Shown piece after piece: positions 18,001 to 25,956 of a stretch of 64,000 bases of DNA. The translations under genes and the position numbers were made by a program. Source of the stretch: Nocardia ignorata NBRC 108230. GTDB taxonomy: Bacteria; Actinomycetota; Actinomycetes; Mycobacteriales; Mycobacteriaceae. Below the pieces are notes generated by a model, which saw nothing but the letters and a program-made list of their open reading frames with translations, did not search any database and was not told the origin of the DNA. The first letter of the stretch is position 1. Each line of letters begins with the position of its first letter. The stretch is taken from positions 1-64,000 of the forward strand of contig NZ_BDBI01000034.1 of NCBI RefSeq assembly GCF_001612905.1, given 5' to 3'.

Positions 18001-20028
18001 ACCCACACCACGGCCCACTACCGGCGCGCGACGGGCCGAACCCGCCGATCTCCCGTGCTGTGGTACCGCGGTGAGAACCTGCCCGCCGACTTCGTCATCG
18101 ACCGGCTCGCCGCGCTCGGCGTGACCTCGATGGGTCTGCACTGGCAGATCATCGAGGCCGAGCGCAACGACCAGGGCTTGTCCGCCCGCGTGAAAAGCAC
18201 TGCGGCCACGCCTGATTCGTGGGCCACGTTTCTGGATGCGGCCCTGTCGGCGGCGTCGGTGGTCTTCCCCGGGGCACCTGTGCTCCGCATGCCCGCTCAC
18301 ATCACCGAGTGCCGCTTCCCCGCGGGCCCGCCACCGGCGGAAGTGGTGCTCACCGTCACCGTCCGGGCGGGACTGCGGGTCGACGCCGACCTGTCCGACC
18401 CCGACGGCAGATCGCTCGCCTGCCTGACGGGTGTTCGCTACGCCGAGCCGGATACCGTCGCCGAGTCGCCTGCCGCCACGCTCGATCTGTGCTGGCAGAT
18501 CTCCGAGCCGGATCCCGACACCACCGCGGCACCCGGCGTCACAGTCCGCGGGGGCGATCCGCTGTTGAGACAAGCCTTTTCAGCCCGCGATGGTGACGAG
18601 ATCATGGTCTGCGCCCCGAGGCCGCGAACACATGAATCCGTCGACGAGTCGGTGCGTCGAATGGTCACCGAACTGTTCGAGACCGCACGGACCCGGCGCG
18701 GACCGTGGTGGTGCGTAACGCGCGGGGCCGCCACAGCCACCACTCCCGCCGATCTGGCGCAGACCGCGCTGTGGGGCGCGGGCCGGGCTCTGCTCGCCGA
18801 ATACCCGCACAGTTTCGCCGGGGTCGTCGACCTACCCGCCCGCGCGACCGCCGACGACCTGGCCGCGCTGCACGGACACCTGCGCACACCACCGGGTTCC
18901 GGCGAGGACGTCGCCGCCGTCATCGATGGCCACGTGCACCACCTGCGTGCGGTGCCGGTCCCGTCGAACTCCAGCACATCGGGTGTGCGCTGCGATCCGG
19001 CGGCGTCCTATGCGGTCCTCGGGGCCTCGGGTGCCCTGGGCGCGATCACCGCCCAGTGGTTGGTCCAACGCGGCGCCCGCCGGCTGATTCTCGTGAGCAG
19101 GCGGGCGGCCCCACGGCGGGCGAACCGCTTGCAACGCTCGCTGGAAGCTCAGGGGGTCACCGTGCGAACCGTGGCCGCCGACCTGGCCGACCGGCCCGCG
19201 CTCGCCGCCGCCCTCGACACCGACGCCCACGGTCTGCCTCCGCTGCGCGGCGTGGTTCATGCGGCAGGCACCGTGGCGAACGTGCCGGTCGCGGACCTGC
19301 GGCCCGACCTCGTCGAGCAGGGATTGGCCGCCAAGGTGGCCGGAACCCTCGCTCTCGGTGCGTTGTTCGCGCCCGGCGATCTCGACTTCCTGATCCTGTT
19401 CTCCTCGGCGGGCCAGCTGCTGCACCTGCCGGGTCAACCGGTCTACAGCGCGGCCAACGCCTTCGTCGACGGCTTCGCCCGCCACCGCCGCGCCCTCGGC
19501 GACAGCGGTTGCCGGGCCATCGCCTGGACCAGCTGGCGTGGGCTCGGCATGTCGACGTCCTCGACGGCGATCACCGCCGAACTCGCCGTCCACGGCACCG
19601 CCGACCTCTCGACGGAGCAGGCGCTGCGCGCCCTCGACGGCCCGATCACGGCAGGCGGCGCGAATGTCGCTGTGCTGCGCGTGGTCCCGCACCCGGCCCA
19701 TCCACCGCTGCTCGCAGACCTCGCCCCGGCCCCCGCACTCGGTCCGGGTGCCGGGTGGACAGCGCTCGACCCAGCCGATCTGCCTGCCGCGCTCGTCACC
19801 CTGCTGCGATCGTCCGTGGCGACTTTGCTCGGCGTGTCCCCCGCGGAGGTTCCGCTAGGAATCGCCCTGACCGAGCTGGGTTTCGACTCGCTGCTCTCCA
19901 CGATCCTGCGTCGCGAACTGACCGTGCTACTCGGACACCAGATTCCGGCCACGCTGCTGTGGCATCACCCCACGATCGACGCCGCCGCCGGGGCGCTCGC
20001 CGACCTGCTCTCGAGGAGTCATCGATGA
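15091..20028 (+). CDS. Iterative type I polyketide synthase, 6-methylsalicylate-synthase type
   Basis: 1645 residues from ATG 15091, with gggagga upstream. Order KS-AT-DH-KR-ACP. KS (about 5-430): Cys171 in DTACSSS, His306 in EAHGTGT, His346 in KPNIGHLEA. AT (about 517-800): Ser607 in GHSVGE, and AFH (707-709), indicating malonyl-CoA. DH/thioester-hydrolase-type domain: His907 in PGDHPVCGSEIVPAAIL and Asp1049 in WATFLDAALSAAS, both characteristic of 6-MSAS and orsellinate synthases. KR: GASGALG near 1311, Ser1438-1439, Tyr1452 in QPVYSAANAFVDG, so probably active. ACP: Ser1600 in GFDSLLS. No thioesterase. Length and architecture fit bacterial 6-MSAS/naphthoate synthases, so a reduced aromatic acid such as 6-methylsalicylate is the simplest product; chain length is not predictable. 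Overlaps the LuxE-like gene (ATGA). Confidence 0.92.
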   Translation: MTRHTPVAVVGIGCRFAGGIDSPSAYWRLITGGGTVVGEQPPGRLPDNRDVPAVRRALRPGAYFDDIAGFDAAFFGIPAAEAEHMDPQHRLALEVAWEALQHSGIDPTALTGTDTAVYAGIGSDDYGRRLLGDPSTVTAWTGIGSALCGAANRISHALDLRGPSVAVDTACSSSLVAVHQAMSALRDGSVPLALAGGVMLMGDAALSVTLAEAGVLADDGMSKSFDDAADGYGRGEGCAFVVLERLDDALAGGRRVLAVLRGGAIRQDGRTSGIMTPSGPAQRHLARAACADAGVSPDSVDYVEAHGTGTRAGDPAEATALAEVFGSGRPSGKPCLIGSVKPNIGHLEAAAGIAGLAKVVLALHHRTIPPTRTTSGPRSDIDWHRNGIALATATLDWPSTEHTARAGVASYGYGGTLCHLIVDAAPSVSPVTTSPRAEHLCAVSAASADGLRDELRALATAVRSHPDIDAADMCFTRARHRSHLPYRVAVHAGDTAELLVGLDAAVTAEHHRSAPPHDPVWVFSGHGSQWTGMGAELIDADPAFAAAVAEVSPVFRSEWGCSAEDLLRHGDLAHTPTAQCAIFLTQLGLAAMWRAHGARPAAILGHSVGEIAAAVVAGVLDPAAGARLICVRSRLLEPATGRGAMIMVARSFDEVAAELAGYDDVGAAVRSSFGSTVVSGTRRAVEALADDWVARGIPIRRVDSDLAFHSPSLTAIAERLAHELADLEPRPARIPLYTTALTDPRDPRPRDAAYWATNLAAPVRFADAVAAAAADGHRTFLEISAHPVVAHSLAEIDETFRVVQTLRRQRPQLAAFHAAVGELYRLGARIDWAAVYPEGVLVDLPTTRWQHRHFWRRTNEVATAIVGHDPSSATLLGGEPTVVNTTPPVRVWHTYLDRTVRPYPGDHPVCGSEIVPAAILLHTFAAAVPGRRLYDIALRVPVTVEPARHIQVTASAGRLTLSSRTDGGWQTHTTAHYRRATGRTRRSPVLWYRGENLPADFVIDRLAALGVTSMGLHWQIIEAERNDQGLSARVKSTAATPDSWATFLDAALSAASVVFPGAPVLRMPAHITECRFPAGPPPAEVVLTVTVRAGLRVDADLSDPDGRSLACLTGVRYAEPDTVAESPAATLDLCWQISEPDPDTTAAPGVTVRGGDPLLRQAFSARDGDEIMVCAPRPRTHESVDESVRRMVTELFETARTRRGPWWCVTRGAATATTPADLAQTALWGAGRALLAEYPHSFAGVVDLPARATADDLAALHGHLRTPPGSGEDVAAVIDGHVHHLRAVPVPSNSSTSGVRCDPAASYAVLGASGALGAITAQWLVQRGARRLILVSRRAAPRRANRLQRSLEAQGVTVRTVAADLADRPALAAALDTDAHGLPPLRGVVHAAGTVANVPVADLRPDLVEQGLAAKVAGTLALGALFAPGDLDFLILFSSAGQLLHLPGQPVYSAANAFVDGFARHRRALGDSGCRAIAWTSWRGLGMSTSSTAITAELAVHGTADLSTEQALRALDGPITAGGANVAVLRVVPHPAHPPLLADLAPAPALGPGAGWTALDPADLPAALVTLLRSSVATLLGVSPAEVPLGIALTELGFDSLLSTILRRELTVLLGHQIPATLLWHHPTIDAAAGALADLLSRSHR

Positions 20029-21425
20029 CCGCAACTCCCGTCACCACCACCGCCGACCTGCGCACCTTCGCCGAGGACGCCGCCACCTACTTCGACCGGT
20101 CACGCATCGCCATGCACACCATGGATCCCACCGAGCTGACCGCACTCCAACTCGACGCGCTACGCCTGCGCTTCGACGAGTTGCGGCCACGCATACCGGT
20201 TCTCGACGCACTCGCCACCGAACAGCACATCGACGGTATCGACACCGTCGACGACGCGGCACCCCTGCTGTTCCCCCACACGGTCTACAAGGCGTACCCG
20301 ACACGACTGCTCGTCGAGAACCGCTTCGACCGGATGAACACGTGGATGTCGCGTCTCACCACCGTCGACCTGACCGGCCTCGACGTCTCGGGCTGCACCT
20401 CGATCGACGACTGGCTCGCTACGGTGGACGAGCGCACCGAACTGCGCCTGGCACATTCGTCGGGCACTACCGGCACCATGTCGTTCATCCCGCACTCCCA
20501 GATCCAGTACGACCGGCTGTACCGCATCGTGCGCATGGACGTTCTCCCCGACGACGACCACACCGGCGTCGACGTGGTGTGGCCGAGCTTCCGGACCGGC
20601 CGCAGCGGCATCGCGCGGCACGCGACCGCCATGGCCGAGCAGATCGCGCTGACACCCGACCGCATGCACTGCCTGCACCCGGGTCTGCTCTCCGCCGATG
20701 TCATGTTCCTGGCGGGCAGGCTCCGGGCAGCCGCCGCCCGCGGCGAAGCGGGCCGCGTGGAGGTGCCGCCCGCGCTCGCGCTGCGACGGGCCGAGTTCAC
20801 CGAGGCCCTGCGCGCCACCGGACCGGGAATGACCGCGTTCGTGCGGCGCCTCGCCGACGAGCTGGCCGGTTCCCGGGTGGCGGCCCTGTCCACCTGGGAT
20901 GTGCTGTCCGGTATGGCCGACAGCGCGACCGAACAGGGACTCACCGGTGTCTTCGCACCGGACTCGGTGATCTTCGCCGGAGGCGGCTCCAAAGCCGGTG
21001 CCCTGCCGGAGGATTGGGCCGAACGCACCGCCCGATTCGCGGGCGTACCCGCACTGCGATTCGTGTACGCCATGGTCGAGGTGATGTCACTGAACCTGCA
21101 GTGCGGTGCCGGTGGCTACCACCTCGAACCGTGGCTGGTGCTGTACCTCCTCGACCCGGAGACAGGGGCGGTCTTGCCACGCACCGGGACCAGCACCGGC
21201 CGCGTCGCCCTCTACGACCTGACCGCCGACCTGAACTGGGGCGGCATCGTCACCGGCGACCTGGTGACAGTGGACTGGGAACCGTGCGTCTGCGGCCGGA
21301 CCACCCCGCGGATCGGCGCGGCCATCAGCCGCTTCGCCGGTCCCGGTGGGGACGACAAGATCACCTGCGCCGCCACCGCAGAAGCGCTCGACGAGGCGCT
21401 GGCCTTCCTCAACGGGGAACTCTGA
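20025..21425 (+). CDS. LuxE/PaaK-type acyl-adenylating enzyme (acyl-protein synthetase-like)
   Basis: 466 residues, start overlapping the PKS stop (ATGA), after gaggag. ATP-binding loop HSSGTTGTMSF (residues 144-154) is the signature of adenylate-forming enzymes; FAGGGSKAGALPEDW, VYAMVEVMSLNLQC and DWEPCVCGRTTPRIG (Cys421, Cys423) follow the LuxE/CapK/PaaK pattern. LuxE activates a carboxylate as acyl-AMP and holds it as a thioester on a C-terminal Cys for reduction by LuxC. It is longer than Vibrio LuxE (about 378 residues), so the substrate pocket may differ. With the LuxC homologue next door, an acid-reductase pair is the best reading; a CoA ligase is the alternative. Confidence 0.82.
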   Translation: MTATPVTTTADLRTFAEDAATYFDRSRIAMHTMDPTELTALQLDALRLRFDELRPRIPVLDALATEQHIDGIDTVDDAAPLLFPHTVYKAYPTRLLVENRFDRMNTWMSRLTTVDLTGLDVSGCTSIDDWLATVDERTELRLAHSSGTTGTMSFIPHSQIQYDRLYRIVRMDVLPDDDHTGVDVVWPSFRTGRSGIARHATAMAEQIALTPDRMHCLHPGLLSADVMFLAGRLRAAAARGEAGRVEVPPALALRRAEFTEALRATGPGMTAFVRRLADELAGSRVAALSTWDVLSGMADSATEQGLTGVFAPDSVIFAGGGSKAGALPEDWAERTARFAGVPALRFVYAMVEVMSLNLQCGAGGYHLEPWLVLYLLDPETGAVLPRTGTSTGRVALYDLTADLNWGGIVTGDLVTVDWEPCVCGRTTPRIGAAISRFAGPGGDDKITCAATAEALDEALAFLNGEL

Positions 21426-22882
21426 TGACGGGGATACCGCTGGCTCCCGCGTTCGCGCGCGGGCGAACCGTGCACGACGACGGCCTCGAATTCGGCGCCG
21501 GGAACGCGGCCTTCCGGGCACCCGACGCGCACCGCCTGCTCCCCGGCCTGGTCTGCCCCGGACCGACGAGCATGCGCGACATCCACGAACTCCCGACCAC
21601 CGACATCATCGACTTTCTCGACGAGGTCGGACAGCGACTACACCCCGACGACAATCCCTACCTGCGGGAAGCCCTCGGCAAACTCGTCGGGTGCTCCGGA
21701 CTCACCGAGCCCGTGCTGCGCTCCACCTACGCCCAGCTGGCCGGACTGTTCGCCCGCGAGACCACCCTCGACCTGGCCGAGAACACCATCGGCATCCGGT
21801 ATCTCGACGGCTGGGCCGAATGGGGCTCGGCGCGGGTGCGGGCCTTCGGGGCGAGGACCGTGCATGTCATCGCGGGCAACAACCCGATCATCGCCGCGAT
21901 CACGCTGGTGCGCAACGCCCTCACCCGTGGTGACGCGGTGGTGAAACTGCCCGCCAACGACCCCTACACCGCCGTCGCGCTCGCGCGGACGATGGCCGAG
22001 GTCGATCCGGCGCATCCGCTGGTGCGCCACCTTGCCGTCGCCTATTGGCGCGGCGGGGACGAGCGGTTCGAGAGCGCGCTCTACCGGCCGGCTCATGTCG
22101 AAAAGCTTGTAGCCTGGGGCGGATTCGCGGCCGTCCGGCACCTCACCCGCTATCAACAGCCCGGGCTGGAACTGGTCACCCTCGATCCGAAGCTCAGCGC
22201 CACGGTCATCGGGCCCGAGGCGTTCACCGACGACGACGCCCTGCACGAGACCGCGGCACTCGCCGCCGCCGATGTCGGCCTGCTCAATCAGGACGCGTGC
22301 TTCAACGCCCGGGTCGTCTACGTCTGCACCGGCACGGATACGGCGGGCATCGAACAAGCGGTGCGGTGGGGCGAACTGCTTCACGAACAGATCCAGGCCC
22401 TGCCTCGGGCGGTCAGTACGGCCGGTACCCGATTCGACCCCGGACTGCGCCGCGATATCGCCGCCCTGCGCACCAGCCCGGCCTTCTTCCGCGTCTTCGG
22501 TGGAACGAACGACGAAGGCGCGGTGCTGGTCTCGCTGTCCGACGAACCGGTCGATTTCCACGCCTCGCTCAGCGGTCGGGTCGCCAATGTCGTCCCGATC
22601 GATCACCCGGAACGAGCACTGGACGCGATGAACGCCTACACCCAGACCGTCGGGGTATGGCCGGAATCGCTCAAACACACCCTGCGTGACCTGGCACCAC
22701 ACGCGGGCGCGCAACGGTTGGTCTCACTCGGCTTCGCCACGCACTTCCGCTCCGACACTCCGCAGGACGGGATCGAACCGATGCGCCGACTGGTCAAATG
22801 GGTCGTCGACGAAACCTACGACCCGCACCGCATCCACCCCTTCGCCCAGCTCGCCCCGGCGGTGGAAGCGGTGCCGCGATGA
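21425..22882 (+). CDS. LuxC-type acyl reductase (aldehyde-forming)
   Basis: 485 residues, near the length of LuxC (about 480). Start ATG shares one base with the upstream stop (TGATG). Aldehyde-dehydrogenase-like fold: nucleotide site VIAGNNPIIAAITLVRNAL, and catalytic Cys292 in LLNQDACFNARVVYV, which in LuxC carries the acyl group before hydride transfer from NADPH. The product would be an aldehyde. Immediate coupling to the LuxE-like gene and the PKS supports reduction of the polyketide acid. No luciferase genes are present, so bioluminescence is not implied. The actual acyl substrate, aromatic or fatty, is not determined by sequence. Confidence 0.85.
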   Translation: MTGIPLAPAFARGRTVHDDGLEFGAGNAAFRAPDAHRLLPGLVCPGPTSMRDIHELPTTDIIDFLDEVGQRLHPDDNPYLREALGKLVGCSGLTEPVLRSTYAQLAGLFARETTLDLAENTIGIRYLDGWAEWGSARVRAFGARTVHVIAGNNPIIAAITLVRNALTRGDAVVKLPANDPYTAVALARTMAEVDPAHPLVRHLAVAYWRGGDERFESALYRPAHVEKLVAWGGFAAVRHLTRYQQPGLELVTLDPKLSATVIGPEAFTDDDALHETAALAAADVGLLNQDACFNARVVYVCTGTDTAGIEQAVRWGELLHEQIQALPRAVSTAGTRFDPGLRRDIAALRTSPAFFRVFGGTNDEGAVLVSLSDEPVDFHASLSGRVANVVPIDHPERALDAMNAYTQTVGVWPESLKHTLRDLAPHAGAQRLVSLGFATHFRSDTPQDGIEPMRRLVKWVVDETYDPHRIHPFAQLAPAVEAVPR

Positions 22883-24090
22883 CCACACTGCTTCCGGACG
22901 CCGAATTCGCCCGTCTGGCCCAGCGATTCGATCATCACGATCCAGCCTTCACTCCCGATGTGGCGATCGAAGTGCATCGGACGATCCGCGAACAGAGCCG
23001 GGTCACCTACTCCCCCGCCTACGGCGGGATGTGGTTGCTCGCCCGCTACGACGACGTGGCCGCGGCCCTCACCGACCACGAGACCTACAGCTCGGCCGCG
23101 GGAGTCTTCTTCCCGAAAGCCGAAGGCACGCCACGCTTCGCGCCGCTGGAGTACGACCCGCCGGAGCACGGCAACTACCGGTCACTGATGCGCCCACCGT
23201 TCCTGCTCGCGGCCGCACAGAAATTGCGGCCACGCATCGAGGTCGCGGTGGCCGAACTGATCCGGCCGACGGCCCGGCGCGGGTCCGCCGACCTGGTGGG
23301 TGAACTGGCGGTCCCGCTGCCGCTGGCAGTGGTCGGCATGGCCGTCGGCTTCTCCCCCGACGCTCAGCGGCGCATCCGCGATCTCACCGCCAACACCTGG
23401 GACCGGATGGCAGCCGACCCCAACGCCGACGGGTTCTGGCCGCCGTTCGCCGAACTCTTCCGGCAGGAGATCGCCAGGGCGAGAGACGAACCCGGTGACG
23501 ACTACCTCTCCACTCTGGTTTGCGCGGAGTTCGACGGCAGGCCCGTCACCGACGACGAACTGCATGTGATGCTGGTGGCGTTCGCCATCGCGGGCCACGA
23601 AACATCGATGAACACCCTCGCACACCTGCTCTGGCAGCTGGCCCGGCGACCCGATCTGCAGGACCGGGTGCGGGCCGATCCCACCCTCATCCCGGCCGCG
23701 GTGGAGGAAACGTTGCGGCTGTGGGCGCCGGTCGACCACGGCACCCGGCGCACGACCACCGAGGTCGTCATCGGCGACACCGTGATTCCCGAGGGTGCGC
23801 GGGTGGTGCTGCTCACCGGCGCCGCCAACCGCGACCCACGCCGGTTCGACGACCCCGACACCTTCCGGCTCGATCGCGGTCCGATCCGGCACCTCACCTT
23901 CGGCCACGGCATCCACTTCTGCCTCGGCGCGCACGTCGCCCGGCAGGAATTCGCCTTGGTCCTAGCCGAACTCGCCAGGTATCCGAATTACCACCTGGCG
24001 GGCACACCGACCCGCTACTTCGAGAACGGCAGACATATCTGCCTGGATTCACTTCCGGTCATATTCGATCACCCGACGAAGGATGTCTGA
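22879..24090 (+). CDS. Cytochrome P450
   Basis: 403 residues, start overlapping the LuxC-like stop (ATGA). I-helix oxygen-activation motif AFAIAGHETSMN, ExxR in VEETLRLW, and heme loop FGHGIHFCLGAHVAR with Cys348 as thiolate ligand. Soluble bacterial class I type, so it needs a ferredoxin and reductase, which are not encoded nearby. The I-helix has His-Glu-Thr in place of the more usual acidic-Asp pair, as in many biosynthetic P450s. Likely hydroxylates or otherwise oxidises the aryl aldehyde or its precursor; this is inferred from the operon. Confidence 0.92.
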   Translation: MTTLLPDAEFARLAQRFDHHDPAFTPDVAIEVHRTIREQSRVTYSPAYGGMWLLARYDDVAAALTDHETYSSAAGVFFPKAEGTPRFAPLEYDPPEHGNYRSLMRPPFLLAAAQKLRPRIEVAVAELIRPTARRGSADLVGELAVPLPLAVVGMAVGFSPDAQRRIRDLTANTWDRMAADPNADGFWPPFAELFRQEIARARDEPGDDYLSTLVCAEFDGRPVTDDELHVMLVAFAIAGHETSMNTLAHLLWQLARRPDLQDRVRADPTLIPAAVEETLRLWAPVDHGTRRTTTEVVIGDTVIPEGARVVLLTGAANRDPRRFDDPDTFRLDRGPIRHLTFGHGIHFCLGAHVARQEFALVLAELARYPNYHLAGTPTRYFENGRHICLDSLPVIFDHPTKDV

Positions 24091-24093
24091 GAC

Positions 24094-24846
24094 ATGCTGT
24101 GGGAAGCCCTGCTGTGGGTCGTGTTGATCGCCGGCCTGGCCGGTACGTGCGCGTATTACCTGCGCAGGCGCGGGAAAGGCCATGAGGGCGAATCGGTCAA
24201 CGAGTCGGTGGGCCAGGTGTTCACCCTCGTCGCCGGTTTGCAGGTGGTGCTCGCCTCGTTCCTGCTCATCGGCGTACTCGACACCAACTCCGCCGCCGAG
24301 AAAGCGGTCTCGGACGAGGCCGACCGGCTGCTCGCCCTGCAGTGGGCGGGCGATTCGCTGCCGGAACCCGCCCGTAGCACCATCTCCGCCTCGGTGCGGC
24401 GCTACACCGGCGAGGTGATCGAGGTGGAATGGCCAGCCATGAAGGCCGCCAAGGAGGTCGACGACACCGCCTGGACAGAGCTCAGTGAGGTGCGCACCGC
24501 CATCGCCGCCACACCGGCGGCCGACGAATGGCAGCGTTCCCGCCAGATCGCGGCGGCGGACCGGCTGTGGGAGGTCTACGAGGCACGCCAGACCCGAGTG
24601 GAGGCCGCGGGCAGCACGCTGTCGCCGATGATGTGGGTGGCGCTGATGCTCGGCGCGCTGCTGTCGATCGGCCTGTCGTTGATGTTCGCAGGCACCAGTG
24701 CCCGGGTCCACGTCGTGGTCGTGGCGAGTTTCGCCGCCGTGGTCACGTTCATGATCTACACGATCTATCAGTTGCAGAACCCGTACGGGCGGGCAGCGAA
24801 GATCAGCCCGGACGCCTTCACCGCTGTGCTGGGTCAGCTCACGTGA
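24094..24846 (+). CDS. DUF4239 (bestrophin-like) membrane protein
   Basis: 250 residues, start 3 nt after the P450 stop. Two N-terminal membrane segments (about 2-22 and 42-63), a soluble helical middle with VNESVGQVFTLVAGLQVVLA and many acidic residues, then two C-terminal segments (about 177-228) ending IYTIYQLQNPYGRAAKISPDAF, which is the DUF4239 signature. The family is described as bestrophin-like, but function is not established; a channel or a scaffold is possible. Its coupling in a biosynthetic operon is unusual and may point to export, membrane docking or ion coupling. Confidence 0.78.
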   Translation: MLWEALLWVVLIAGLAGTCAYYLRRRGKGHEGESVNESVGQVFTLVAGLQVVLASFLLIGVLDTNSAAEKAVSDEADRLLALQWAGDSLPEPARSTISASVRRYTGEVIEVEWPAMKAAKEVDDTAWTELSEVRTAIAATPAADEWQRSRQIAAADRLWEVYEARQTRVEAAGSTLSPMMWVALMLGALLSIGLSLMFAGTSARVHVVVVASFAAVVTFMIYTIYQLQNPYGRAAKISPDAFTAVLGQLT

Positions 24847-25880
24847 GAACACCGATGCGCACGGGATTCTGCGCGATCGCAGTGGGTGCGAGCCTGTGCT
24901 TGCCGGGTACGGTCGACGCCGCACCCGGATTTCCGTTCGTCCCCGGCGGTGAGCCGGGCGGCGGAATCCCGGGCGGTGGGATCCGGCCGGACCGACCGGT
25001 CGACGAGTACCCGGCGCCACCGGCCCCGATCGATGGGCGGCCCGCAGCACCGTCGCGTCCGCAGACACCGAATACACCGGCCCTGCCGAAGGTATCCGCC
25101 CCGGAACCAGACCGTGACTCGCAAAACCAGCCCGGCCCGGAAGGTCCGTTCGCCCAGATCATCGTCCCCGGCCCCGCACCCAGGCGAGACGCACCTCCCG
25201 CACCGCCGCCGCCTCCCGCACCCGTGCCAGTCCCCGAAACTCCGAACACGACACCTACCCCTGTTGTCCCCGAGCCGGGGCTACCCGGCGCCGCGCCGGA
25301 GCCACCGCCGTTCCCGCCACCCGACCCACCGGGCCATGGCGACCTGCCCGGAATCCCGATGCCACCCGAGCCACCTCACCCCGAGCCCGGAATGCCCTTG
25401 GCCCCCGTTCCTGTGCCCCCGCCCGACGTCCCACCACCAGCGGCACCCGTCCCGCCCGACTTCCCCCCACCGGCTCCCGCCCCGTTCGACATACCCCCAC
25501 CCGCTCCCGCCCCGTTCGACATACCGGCCCCGGCGCTGCCCAACCCGGACCCGCCGCCGGTCGCTCCCGCCCCGATACCCCCGCAACCACCGATCGTGCC
25601 CGAGCCGCCGGCGCCCGCACCACCCCAGCAGGCTCCCGCACTCCCCGCACCACCGGCTCGCACCGAACAACCTCGACCCAGCACACCGACCAGCCCACCC
25701 GCGGTTCCTTCGACGGTCCCGCCGAGGCCATCGGTGCGGATCCCGGTGTCGCGAGAACGGGAACCCGAGGTCGTCGACGCGCGCCCGGTCGTCGAGGAGC
25801 AACGACGGTGGGCACTGGCGATCCTGCTGCTCGTGATCGGCAGCGCGGGCGCGGCCAGAGCCGCGACGCGCCGCTCCTGA
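24843..25880 (+). CDS. Exported proline-rich protein with C-terminal membrane anchor
   Basis: 345 residues from GTG 24843, which overlaps the DUF4239 stop (GTGA); ATG 24855 is an alternative. Residues 1-25 form a signal peptide (FCAIAVGASLCLPGTVDA). About 270 residues follow that are mostly Pro, Ala, Glu and Thr, including repeated APAPFDIP units near 25466-25525, so the region is extended and probably spans the cell wall. The tail RWALAILLLVIGSAGAARAA plus TRRS is a single membrane anchor. No catalytic domain. The function is unknown; it could be a surface stalk for the DUF4239 protein. Confidence 0.7.
   Translation: MRTPMRTGFCAIAVGASLCLPGTVDAAPGFPFVPGGEPGGGIPGGGIRPDRPVDEYPAPPAPIDGRPAAPSRPQTPNTPALPKVSAPEPDRDSQNQPGPEGPFAQIIVPGPAPRRDAPPAPPPPPAPVPVPETPNTTPTPVVPEPGLPGAAPEPPPFPPPDPPGHGDLPGIPMPPEPPHPEPGMPLAPVPVPPPDVPPPAAPVPPDFPPPAPAPFDIPPPAPAPFDIPAPALPNPDPPPVAPAPIPPQPPIVPEPPAPAPPQQAPALPAPPARTEQPRPSTPTSPPAVPSTVPPRPSVRIPVSREREPEVVDARPVVEEQRRWALAILLLVIGSAGAARAATRRS
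25466..25525 (+). repeat. Tandem repeat coding PAPAPFDIP units
   Basis: Two nearly identical units of about 30 bp, each encoding PPPAPAPFDIP-like residues, inside the proline-rich gene. Such repeats change copy number by slippage and can vary stalk length. Confidence 0.6.
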
Positions 25881-25908
25881 TCCCGGGCCTACCGAAGTTC
25901 CCGAAACG

Positions 25909-25946
25909 ACAATCGCCGCAATCCTGTACAGGATTGCGGCGATTGT
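25909..25946. terminator. Bidirectional terminator, perfect 38-bp palindrome
   Basis: 16-bp perfect stem (ACAATCGCCGCAATCC and its complement) around TGTACA, itself palindromic. It sits between the convergent ends of the polyketide island and ctaF, starting 29 nt after one stop and ending 10 nt before the other. No T-tract; symmetrical, so it can act in both directions. Confidence 0.75.
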
Positions 25947-25956
25947 GCGTAGTGCG

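Noticed and set aside
16744-18573. 609-codon minus-strand frame inside the PKS
   Set aside because: Antisense to the AT and DH domains with no recognisable protein.
20025-22882. Bioluminescence operon because of LuxC and LuxE homologues
   Set aside because: No luciferase subunits (luxAB), luxD or flavin reductase are present; the neighbours are a PKS and a P450.
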